In this document: positions 18,118 to 25,461 of the stretch, piece after piece
How positions within the stretch are numbered: position 1 is the first letter of the stretch
Layout of the letters: each line of letters opens with the position of its first letter
NCBI RefSeq assembly: GCF_001927245.1
Contig: NZ_MJUX01000001.1
Coordinates: forward strand, 558,001 to 622,000
Length of the DNA: 64,000 nucleotides
Direction: 5' to 3'
Origin: Acuticoccus yangtzensis
GTDB lineage: Bacteria > Pseudomonadota > Alphaproteobacteria > Rhizobiales > Amorphaceae
Notes under the pieces: generated by a model
Database searches by the model: none
What the model saw: only the letters and a program-made list of their open reading frames with translations
Told to the model about the DNA's origin: nothing
Program-made: the position numbers and the translations under genes

Positions 18118-18723
18118 ATGGTCCCCCACTTCGCCCGCGCACGGACACTCCGCGCGCCTGTCCTGTTTTTGATGGTCGCGCTTCTGGCGGCGCCGTTGCC
18201 TGCTGCGGCCCAACAACTGCAGACGGGCTTCGCCGACTTCGGGCAGGACCAGTCGACGCCGATCGAGATCGAGGCCGACGCGCTGGAGGTTCAGGACAAG
18301 CAATCCACCGCGACCTTCACCGGCAACGTGACGGTGCGCCAGGGCAACGCCTCGCTCCAGACCTCGCGGCTGACGGTGGTCTATTCGCAGAGCGCGCTGC
18401 CCACGCCCGATGCGGCCACCGGGGCGGCCGCCAGCGGGCGCGCCCCCTCCACGCCCGGTGACCAACGGATCTCGCGTCTGGAGGCGAGCGGCGAAGTGTT
18501 GCTGGAGGCGGACGGTCAGACCGCGACAGGCAACAACGGCACGATCGACTTCGACACCAACACCCTCGCCCTCAACGGCAACGTGACGCTGACGCAGGGC
18601 GAGAACGTCGTCACCGGCGACACGCTCACCGTGGACCTCAACACCGGCGTGGCGCGCGTGCAGTCGACCGGCAGGGTTCGCGTTCTGTTGAACCCCGGCA
18701 GCGGCGGCAACAACGGCAACTGA
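18118..18723 (+). CDS. lptA: LPS transport periplasmic protein LptA (OstA-like)
   Basis: A 201-residue protein with a cleavable signal peptide (about 1-31, ending AAPLPAAAQQ). The OstA domain starts at TPIEIEADALEVQDKQSTATF and carries the repeated NG-x-V-T-V / G-x-V-x-L strands of the LptA filament that bridges the periplasm. ATG 18118 is chosen for its signal peptide; a GTG at 18049 is an alternative. In most alphaproteobacteria lptB and rpoN follow directly. Here a strong terminator follows instead and the next gene (der) is convergent, so the ATPase gene lies elsewhere. Confidence 0.93.
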   Translation: MVPHFARARTLRAPVLFLMVALLAAPLPAAAQQLQTGFADFGQDQSTPIEIEADALEVQDKQSTATFTGNVTVRQGNASLQTSRLTVVYSQSALPTPDAATGAAASGRAPSTPGDQRISRLEASGEVLLEADGQTATGNNGTIDFDTNTLALNGNVTLTQGENVVTGDTLTVDLNTGVARVQSTGRVRVLLNPGSGGNNGN

Positions 18724-18725
18724 CG

Positions 18726-18754
18726 AAAAAGCCCCGCTCAGCGGGGCTTTTTTT
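18726..18754 (+). terminator. Rho-independent terminator after lptA
   Basis: GCCCCGC-TCA-GCGGGGC forms a perfect 7-bp stem with a 3-base loop, flanked by five As upstream and seven Ts downstream. It ends the rnd-lptC-lptA transcript. The A-tract means it can also serve der from the opposite side. Confidence 0.93.
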
Positions 18755-18783
18755 ATGGGCGGAGACGGCCATCCGGCGCCGGT

Positions 18784-20124
18784 TCAGTCCTTCGCATAAG
18801 GGTTGTCGCCCTTGCGCAAGAGCAGGCGGATGGGGATGCCCGGCATGTCGAACTGCTCGCGCAGACCGTTGATGAGGTAGCGCTTGTAGCTGTCCGGCAG
18901 CGCATCGGGCCGGGAGCAGAAGGCGATGAACGTCGGCGGGCGGGACTTTGCCTGTGTCATGTAGCGGATCTTGATGCGCCGGCCGCCGACCGACGGCGGG
19001 GCGTGGCGCTGGGTGGCCATCTCCAGCCAGCGGTTGAGGCGGCCGGTGGAGATGCGCGTGTCCCACCGCTCGACGGCGTCCTTCACCGTCTGCATCAGCT
19101 TGTCCACCCCGCGGCCGGACAGGGCCGACACGGGGATCACCCGCACCCCCGCCGCCTGCGGGATCAGCCGCGAGGCCGCCTCGCGCGCGGCGCGGATCGA
19201 TTCGTCCGGCGTCGGCACCAGGTCCCATTTGTTGAAGGCGATCACCAATGCGCGCCCCTCGCGGGCGACGAGGTCGAGGATGGTGAGGTCCTGCTTCTCG
19301 AACGGCATCGTCGCATCGAGCACGACGATGGCCGCGTCCGCGTACTTCATCGCCCGGATGGTGTCGCCGGTGGAGGCCTTCTCCAGCGCCTCGGTGACGC
19401 GGGCGCGGCGCCTCAGCCCAGCGGTATCGACGAGGCGGTAGTTCTGCCCGCCGTGGGCGAATTCCACGGTGATGGAATCGCGCGTCAGCCCCGCCTCGGG
19501 GCCGGTCAGCATGCGCTCTTCGCCGATGATCTGGTTGAGAAGCGTCGACTTGCCGACGTTCGGGCGGCCGAGGATGGCGACGCTGACCGGACGGCCCTCA
19601 GCGCTCTCCTCCTCGTCCTGCACCGTCTCCACCACTTCGCCGAAGGCCTCGACGAGCGCGTCGCGCAGGTCGGACAGCCCCTCGCCGTGCTCGGCCGAAA
19701 AGGCAATGGGGTCGCCGAGGCCGAGGCTGTAGGCTTCGAGGCTGGCGAGGTCGCCGAGCCGCCCCTCGGCCTTGTTGGCGATGAGGACGATCGGCTTGCC
19801 GCGCCGGCGAACGTCGGCGGCCAGCGTCTCGTCGAGCGGCGTGACACCGGCGCGCGCGTCCATGACGAAGAGGTAGACGTCCGCTTCGTCCATGGCGCGG
19901 TCCATCTGCGACCACATGCGGTGTTCGAGGGTGCCGTCGTCGGCCCCCTCGAATCCGGCCGTGTCGACCACGGTGAAGGAGAGGTCCTGCAGACGCGCCT
20001 CGGCCTCGCGCCGGTCGCGGGTGACGCCCGGCGTATCGTCGACGATGGCGAGACGCTTGCCGACCAGGCGGTTGAAGAGCGTCGATTTTCCGACATTCGC
20101 CCGGCCGGCGATGGCGACTTTCAT
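18784..20124 (-). CDS. der: Ribosome biogenesis GTPase Der (EngA)
   Basis: A 446-residue protein with two G domains in tandem and a C-terminal KH-like domain, needed for 50S subunit assembly. ATG 20124 gives the canonical MKVAIAGRANVGKST. The first G domain has GRANVGKST (7-15), DTAG and NKAEG; the second has GRPNVGKST (about 192), DTAG (about 240) and FNKWDL (about 305). The C-terminal domain has RIKIRYMTQAKSRPPTF and a basic end. In the first domain the G4 element is NKAE rather than NKxD, a substitution often seen in Der. bamB lies on the same strand beyond an inserted chemoreceptor gene. Confidence 0.96.
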   Translation of the reverse strand: MKVAIAGRANVGKSTLFNRLVGKRLAIVDDTPGVTRDRREAEARLQDLSFTVVDTAGFEGADDGTLEHRMWSQMDRAMDEADVYLFVMDARAGVTPLDETLAADVRRRGKPIVLIANKAEGRLGDLASLEAYSLGLGDPIAFSAEHGEGLSDLRDALVEAFGEVVETVQDEEESAEGRPVSVAILGRPNVGKSTLLNQIIGEERMLTGPEAGLTRDSITVEFAHGGQNYRLVDTAGLRRRARVTEALEKASTGDTIRAMKYADAAIVVLDATMPFEKQDLTILDLVAREGRALVIAFNKWDLVPTPDESIRAAREAASRLIPQAAGVRVIPVSALSGRGVDKLMQTVKDAVERWDTRISTGRLNRWLEMATQRHAPPSVGGRRIKIRYMTQAKSRPPTFIAFCSRPDALPDSYKRYLINGLREQFDMPGIPIRLLLRKGDNPYAKD

Positions 20125-20358
20125 GGTCCGTCTTTCTCCTGCCGCGACCGGCATCCTGTTGCCGCGGGAACTTCATGGCGTCTGCCGCTGGGCGGCGGGT
20201 CGATGCCGCAAGGCGGCTTGAATGAGCGCCGCACGCGGCTTGAACGGGTGCCGCAGGCGGCGGGGCGGACGTGGCGGCGGGAGCCTATCGGCATCCAGCG
20301 CGGCGCAAGGCCACCGCCGTAGCATACGCCCGCGGCATTTCCGACCACGGAGAGATTC

Positions 20359-21870
20359 ATGCAGTACGGACGGCGGCCCGGCATCGTCAATGACCTGGGC
20401 TTCGGCGTCAGGCTGATGGCCTTCGCAGCATTTGCCGCCTCGGCACCGCTGGCCCTGACCCTGACCGGCCAAAGCACGGTCTATATGGGCATCGGCCTCG
20501 CCCTGGTCACGCTCCTTCTGGGCGGTGCTCTCACCTTTTTTCACGGCCGCGCCCTCAGGGCCCTCGCCGCCGGGCTGCAGACGCTGGCGGACGGCGGCAA
20601 GGTCGACATCCCGGCCGACAATTCCAAAGATCCGCTCGGCGCCGCGTGGAGCGCACTCCACACGGTCGGCGCGCTCAGCACCACTGCGATGACGATGAAG
20701 TCCATCATCGACAAGCTGCCCATTCCGGTGATGATCGCCGACCCGAACGACGAGTTCAAAATCACCTACATGAACAAGGAGACCTTGTCCGAGCTCGGGC
20801 CGCTGGAATCCTATCTGCCGGTCAGTCTGAACGACATCAAGGGCCAGTCCATCGACGTCTTCCATCAGGGTCCGGCGCGCATCCGTCAGGCGCTCAGCGA
20901 TCCCAAGCGCCTGCCCTTCCGCTCCAAGATCGTCCTCGGCGGCAAGGAGAATCTCGACCTCCACTGCACCGCCATCACCGATCAGAGCGGGCGCTATAGC
21001 CACTGCGTCCTGACCTGGAAGGTGGTCACCGACCGGGTGCGCTCGGCGAACGACTTCGAGGTGAACGTCAAGTCGGCGCTGGAGCAGATCAAGTCGTCGT
21101 TCGTGGACATGCGCCAGCAGGTGAGCGGGATCGCGAACGCCACCGCCTCGACACGCTCCATGCTGTCAAGCGGCGCCACCGCGGTCAGCGAGGCGACGGC
21201 GAACGTGCAGATGGTGGCGAGCGCGGCAGAGGAGCTGACCGCGACCATCGCCGAGATCAACGACCGCATCCAGTTCGCCACCAAGAGGACCGCGAAGGCG
21301 GAGGTGGAGACGCGCTCGGTCGCCTCGCGCGCGGAAGCCCTCCTGTCGGCCAGTGATCGCATCGTGGAGGTGATGGGGTCGATCTCCGGGATCGCCTACA
21401 AGACCAACCTTCTGGCGCTGAACGCCACCATCGAGGCCGCCAGCGCGGGGCCCGCGGGCAAGGGCTTCGCCGTCGTCGCCCACGAGGTGAAGATGCTTGC
21501 CGATCAGACCGCGAAGGCGACGGATCAGGTGTCGGAGGAGACCGAGGCGGTGCGCAAGCTCATCGTCGAGGTGGCGAGCGGGGTGAGCGAGGTGACGCGC
21601 GTCATCACCGACATCCGCGAGACCTTCGACCAGGTGGCCGCGGCGGTGCACGAGCAGCAGTCCGCGACGCGCTCCATCTCGTCCAGCGCGCAAGATGCTG
21701 CGAACGGCGTCAGCAACGCGGCGACCACGCTGAACGAGGTGGAGACGCTGGCGAGCTCCAACCTCGACGCGACGCGGGTGCTGGACGGCCGTGCCGAGGA
21801 GATCGCGCTCGCCAACGACAACCTGTCGCGTAACTCCGACGACCTGTTGAAGATGATGCGCTCGATCTGA
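20359..21870 (+). CDS. Methyl-accepting chemotaxis protein with PAS domain and no periplasmic sensor
   Basis: A 503-residue chemoreceptor. Two close hydrophobic helices (about 20-36 and 42-62) with hardly any loop anchor it, so sensing must be cytoplasmic. A PAS domain follows (about 105-230: IDKLPIPVMIADPNDEFKITYMN ... KSIDVFHQ), of the type that holds haem or flavin or a small ligand. The signalling domain (about 240-500) has the hairpin tip SGIAYKTNLLALNATIEAA, slightly divergent from the usual AYQTNLLALNAAIEAA, followed by GKGFAVVAHEVKMLADQ. It signals to CheA/CheW, which are not in this window. It is transcribed against der and bamB and lies between them. Confidence 0.93.
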   Translation: MQYGRRPGIVNDLGFGVRLMAFAAFAASAPLALTLTGQSTVYMGIGLALVTLLLGGALTFFHGRALRALAAGLQTLADGGKVDIPADNSKDPLGAAWSALHTVGALSTTAMTMKSIIDKLPIPVMIADPNDEFKITYMNKETLSELGPLESYLPVSLNDIKGQSIDVFHQGPARIRQALSDPKRLPFRSKIVLGGKENLDLHCTAITDQSGRYSHCVLTWKVVTDRVRSANDFEVNVKSALEQIKSSFVDMRQQVSGIANATASTRSMLSSGATAVSEATANVQMVASAAEELTATIAEINDRIQFATKRTAKAEVETRSVASRAEALLSASDRIVEVMGSISGIAYKTNLLALNATIEAASAGPAGKGFAVVAHEVKMLADQTAKATDQVSEETEAVRKLIVEVASGVSEVTRVITDIRETFDQVAAAVHEQQSATRSISSSAQDAANGVSNAATTLNEVETLASSNLDATRVLDGRAEEIALANDNLSRNSDDLLKMMRSI

Positions 21871-21898
21871 CCGCGGCCCCCCGCGGCACCGAACGACG

Positions 21899-21929
21899 AA
21901 GGCCGCTCCTGATGCGGGAGCGGCCTTTT
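21899..21929 (+). terminator. Rho-independent terminator after the chemoreceptor gene
   Basis: GGCCGCTCC and GGAGCGGCC pair as a 9-bp stem with a 7-base loop, followed by TTTT. It ends the chemoreceptor transcript. Confidence 0.88.
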
Positions 21930-21935
21930 GAACGG

Positions 21936-21963
21936 GAAAGGCCGCCCCTTGGGGGAGCGGCCT
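21936..21963 (-). terminator. Probable terminator of the YfgM-like/bamB operon
   Basis: On the minus strand a hairpin GGCCGCTCCCCC/GGGGCGGCC with a short AA loop and one mismatch is followed by TTTCCC. It lies 16 bases beyond the bamB stop. The stem shares its GGCCGC core with the neighbouring plus-strand terminator. Confidence 0.65.
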
Positions 21964-21978
21964 CATGTGCGCCGGACG

Positions 21979-23292
21979 TCAGCGCAGCGCGGTGATTTCG
22001 CCCGCGCCGGAGACGTAGATCATTTGCCCGCCCGCCACGATCGGCGCCGTGAAGGCTTTGCTGCCGAGGCTGCGGTCGGCGATGATCTCGCCGGTCTGCG
22101 GATTGGCGGTGATCAGCCGCCCGTCGTTGGAGATGGCATAGAGCGCGCCGCCCGCAAGAACGGGGCCGACATAGGCCGCGTCCCGCCGGCGCTCCGAAGG
22201 CAGCGTGCGCGCCCACAGAACCTCGCCATTGGACTTGTTCAGCGCCACCAGACGCCCGCCGATGTCGAGCAGGAAGATCGACGAGCCCGAGACGACCGGC
22301 GTATGAGCCGAGCCGATGTCCGCGCTCCATTTCGGATCGCCGGACGACAGGCTTACGGCGATCGTCTTGCCCGCGACGCCCGTGGCGTAGACGGTGTCAC
22401 CGTCGATCACGGGGCTGCCCGTCACGTCGTTGAGGCCGGCGATGGCGAGCGAGCGGCTGGGGCGGGTGACGAAATTCTGCCAGACCGGCTCGCCGGACGC
22501 GATCGAGAAGGCCATCACTTCGCCCGACGAATAGGGGATCACCACCTTGTCGCCCGAGACCGCGGGCGAGGCGGAGGCGAGAAGCCCGGCCTGCTCGGGG
22601 ATGCCGTCATACTCGAACGCCTTGGTGCCGTCCTCTTCGTTGACGGCGAAGACCTGGTTCTTCTGCGACACGACGAAGATCTTGCCGCCGCCCGCCGTGG
22701 GAGCGCCGCGCAGAGGGGCGTCGAGGTCGGAGCGCCAGATCTCCGCGCCGCTGCCGGCGTCGAGGGCGACGACTTCGCCGTAGCCGGTCGCGGCATAGAT
22801 GCGCCCGCCGCTCGCCGTGACGCCGCCGCCGACCGCCGAGTCGCGCTCGCCCTCAGGCCGCAGCGAGGTGGACCAGACGCGCCCGCCGCCGGACAGCGAC
22901 AGCGCCGTCACCGTGCCGTCGGGCGCGTAGATGTAGACGCGGTCGCCGGAGACGATGGGCCGCGCGGTGATGCGCAAGGTGCCGCGCGTCGCCGACTTCT
23001 GCACGCCGGAGACGGAGGTGCGCCAGGCCCGCGCCCCCCCGCCGGCGAAGGCGACGTGGCCGGGATCGTTCTGGGCGTTGCCGCCGGGCTGCGGCCAGTC
23101 GGCATTGGCCCGGGCGGGGCCGAAGGAGGCGGCCCGCGCTTCGCCGCCGATGACATCCGGCCCGGCGCTGGAGAAGACGGTTTCGCGCTCGCCCAGAAGG
23201 TGCTCGTCCTTCGTGCCGAACACGTTGCTGAGGCCATCCATTCCACCGCAGCCGCCGAGGGCTGCCACCAAGACGAACGCGACCCAACGCAT
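21979..23292 (-). CDS. bamB: Outer-membrane protein assembly factor BamB
   Basis: A 437-residue lipoprotein with an eight-bladed PQQ-like beta-propeller. The signal peptide ends in the lipobox LGGC with Cys15 as lipid attachment site. Blades are seen as repeated G-x-V-x-A-L-[DN]-x-x-[ST]-G-x-x-x-W units, for example VVALDAGSGAEIWRSDL (about 200), AFSIASGEPVWQ (about 270), VSLSSGDPKWSADIG (about 320) and VALNKSNGEVLWAR (about 353). BamB helps the BamA complex fold beta-barrel proteins. Its start overlaps the stop of the upstream YfgM-like gene by one base (TGATG), so the two form an operon. Confidence 0.93.
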   Translation of the reverse strand: MRWVAFVLVAALGGCGGMDGLSNVFGTKDEHLLGERETVFSSAGPDVIGGEARAASFGPARANADWPQPGGNAQNDPGHVAFAGGGARAWRTSVSGVQKSATRGTLRITARPIVSGDRVYIYAPDGTVTALSLSGGGRVWSTSLRPEGERDSAVGGGVTASGGRIYAATGYGEVVALDAGSGAEIWRSDLDAPLRGAPTAGGGKIFVVSQKNQVFAVNEEDGTKAFEYDGIPEQAGLLASASPAVSGDKVVIPYSSGEVMAFSIASGEPVWQNFVTRPSRSLAIAGLNDVTGSPVIDGDTVYATGVAGKTIAVSLSSGDPKWSADIGSAHTPVVSGSSIFLLDIGGRLVALNKSNGEVLWARTLPSERRRDAAYVGPVLAGGALYAISNDGRLITANPQTGEIIADRSLGSKAFTAPIVAGGQMIYVSGAGEITALR

Positions 23293-24248
23293 CAGTTGTT
23301 ACCTTCTGTGGTGTCTTCGCTCTCCGCAGGAACGCCGGCCTCGGACGGCGCGGACTCCGCCGGTGACGGAACGAGTGCGGGCTGCGCATCGCCGATCCCG
23401 TCGCTGGCCTCCCCTTCCGGCATCGGGAAGGAGAAGGCGCCGGAGGAGGTGCCGAGGGACGGCGAAACATCGCCGCTCGGCATCGGGAAGGACAGGCCGG
23501 ATCCGGGCGTGGCATCGGCCGGCGCGCTCTCGGCGGGCATGGTGTCCGAGGGCGTGGTGTCGGCGGCGGGAGCATTCGCCGCGGCCTCGGCCTGGGCCTT
23601 CAGGCGGGTGATGAGGGCCAGCATCGTATCGGCACGCTGGCGCATGCCCTGGCTCACCGTCGCATCGCTTGAGACGTTGGTGAACCAGCGTTCGGCATCG
23701 TCCAGATCGTCATCGGCGTAGGCGGCAAGGCCCATCACCTCGCTCGCCGAGCGGTGGAAGGCGTTGCCCGCATCGTCGGCCATCGGCGCGACGGCTTCGC
23801 GCGCGCCGGAAACGTCGTCCGCGTCGAGCAGGACGTAGCCGAGCCGCATGCGGGCGAGGTCCTGGTAGAGACGCGGCGCCGCGCTGTCGGACGCGATGCC
23901 GCGAAGGGTCTCGGCCGCAGCCTCCGTCTCCCCCGTCGCCGCCTGCAGCGAGGCGGCACGGAAGCGGGCCAACAGCGCGAAGCCTTCGGGCGCATCGTCG
24001 GCGAATGCGGTGAGCGTCGCCGGATCGGCACCGGCGCCCTCAGCGTCGACCTCGGCCACCAGCGCGGCATAGGCCTCGCCCGCGTTACGCTCGGTCCGTG
24101 TCACCCACCATTCATAACCGCGCCAGCCAGCCGTCACCACGACGATCAGAACGGCGATGAGGATAACGTAGATGCCGTAGCGCGACCAAACGCGCGAGAG
24201 CCGCTCGCGTCTGAGGTCCTGATCAATTTCGTCGAAGATATCGGTCAT
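23292..24248 (-). CDS. YfgM-like TPR membrane protein
   Basis: A 318-residue protein: a cytoplasmic N-terminus (MTDIFDEIDQDLRRERLSRVW), one membrane helix (about 24-45, YVILIAVLIVVVTAGWRGYEWW), then a periplasmic helical domain of tetratricopeptide type (about 50-215). The family (YfgM, DUF2133-like) associates with SecYEG and chaperones and usually lies before bamB and der, as here. From about residue 220 the tail is Pro/Ser/Ala-rich and contains the phrase SFPMPxG twice (LSFPMPSGD and FSFPMPEGE). This tail is longer than in E. coli and probably disordered. Co-transcribed with bamB. Confidence 0.88.
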   Translation of the reverse strand: MTDIFDEIDQDLRRERLSRVWSRYGIYVILIAVLIVVVTAGWRGYEWWVTRTERNAGEAYAALVAEVDAEGAGADPATLTAFADDAPEGFALLARFRAASLQAATGETEAAAETLRGIASDSAAPRLYQDLARMRLGYVLLDADDVSGAREAVAPMADDAGNAFHRSASEVMGLAAYADDDLDDAERWFTNVSSDATVSQGMRQRADTMLALITRLKAQAEAAANAPAADTTPSDTMPAESAPADATPGSGLSFPMPSGDVSPSLGTSSGAFSFPMPEGEASDGIGDAQPALVPSPAESAPSEAGVPAESEDTTEGNN

Positions 24249-24270
24249 TGTCGTCCCGGCCGGGGTTCAC

Positions 24271-24867
24271 TCACACGGCTGGCACCACGGCCAGCGGCGA
24301 CACCCCTATCAGCCACAAATGGAGCTTCCAAACAAACAATGCGTAAACGACGAATCCGACCACGACGGCGACAGCGTCCGCCTGCCACCGCGGCGTGAAG
24401 GCGGCCGGGGCGATCTCGCCCGCCCGCTGCCGCCGCTTGACCGAGATGCGGTCCGCCACCGCCCAGGCGAGAAAGGCGCCGAACAGCACGACGGACGCGA
24501 GGTCCCCGTTCGCCAACAGATGGGCCAGCGCCCAGATCTTCACCGCCACCAGCATCGGATGCTTCAGCGCGTGCTTGATGTGGCCGGGCAGATAGGCCGC
24601 GACGAGGAAGACGAAGGCGAACACCATCAACAGCATAGACAGGTGCGACAGGCCCGCCGGCGGTGTGTAGAGGATCGGCGGTCCCTCGGCCCGCCACGCC
24701 CCGTAGCCCCGCGCTGCGAGCACGATGCCGGCCAGCGACAGAAGCGCATAAGCGGCTTTGTAGCCCGTCGCGCCGAGGGCGGCGGACAGCCGGTCGTGCG
24801 CCGGTCGCAGGATTTTGAGGGAGTGGACCCCCAGGAAGAGCGCCAGCCCCACGAGCATCGTCACCAT
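24271..24867 (-). CDS. NnrU family membrane protein
   Basis: A 198-residue protein read from ATG 24867 (MVTMLVGLALFLGVHSLKIL). Five or six hydrophobic helices are evident. HSLKILRPAHDRL near the start, GHIKHALKHPMLVAVKIWALAHLLANGD in the middle (basic/His-rich) and FLAWAVADRISVKRR are diagnostic of NnrU. NnrU was named from a nitric-oxide reductase gene cluster and resembles a methyltransferase-type integral membrane fold (MddA-like); its reaction is not established. No denitrification genes are near. It lies 22 bases upstream of the YfgM-like gene on the same strand and may share the operon. Confidence 0.85.
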   Translation of the reverse strand: MVTMLVGLALFLGVHSLKILRPAHDRLSAALGATGYKAAYALLSLAGIVLAARGYGAWRAEGPPILYTPPAGLSHLSMLLMVFAFVFLVAAYLPGHIKHALKHPMLVAVKIWALAHLLANGDLASVVLFGAFLAWAVADRISVKRRQRAGEIAPAAFTPRWQADAVAVVVGFVVYALFVWKLHLWLIGVSPLAVVPAV

Positions 24868-25011
24868 GTCGCCGCCTCGCTGCACAACGCCGCAGGTGCG
24901 CCGCGTTGAGATGTTGTTTGCGAAAATCGTGGATGATTTTCTGAATTGCTCCGAGTTGAAATAAACGACGCGGCGCGCCCGATCCAGACCGCCACCGGGG
25001 AGACCCTTGCG

Positions 25012-25431
25012 ATGATTCGTCCGGCCCTTGTTCTCGCGATGCTTTTGACCGCCGCCGTACCCGCCGCCGCCAAGACGCTGGTGGCACAGGTGGACCTGTC
25101 GTCGCAGCAGCTCACCGTCATCTACAAGGGCAAGGCGCTTGCGACGTGGAAGGTGTCGACCGGGCGCGCCGGGTTCCGCACCCCCACCGGCACATGGCGG
25201 CCGATGCGCATGTACCGCGACTATTATTCGCGCCAATATGACGATGCGCCGATGCCCAACGCGATCTTCTATCACGAAGGGTACGCGATCCACGGCTCTT
25301 ACGAGACGCGCAGCCTGGGCCGTCCCGCCTCGCACGGGTGCGTGCGCCTCAGCCCCGAAAACGCGGCCAAGCTGTTCGAGCTGGTGACGACGGTGGGGCC
25401 GGAAAACGTCGCCATCACCGTTCAGAACTGA
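25012..25431 (+). CDS. L,D-transpeptidase (YkuD domain), secreted
   Basis: A 139-residue protein with a signal peptide (about 1-20, ending AVPAAAK). The YkuD domain shows AIHGSYETRSLGRPASHGCVRLSPENA at its C-terminus; the catalytic motif is SHGCVR with Cys as nucleophile and the His of IHG as partner. Such enzymes form 3-3 cross-links in peptidoglycan or attach lipoproteins to it. It is small, consisting of the catalytic domain only, with no LysM. ATG 25012 is chosen for its signal peptide. Divergent from NnrU with about 144 bases between. Confidence 0.92.
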   Translation: MIRPALVLAMLLTAAVPAAAKTLVAQVDLSSQQLTVIYKGKALATWKVSTGRAGFRTPTGTWRPMRMYRDYYSRQYDDAPMPNAIFYHEGYAIHGSYETRSLGRPASHGCVRLSPENAAKLFELVTTVGPENVAITVQN

Positions 25432-25461
25432 GGCTGCGCCGGACCGGCCGCAGCGGTCGGT

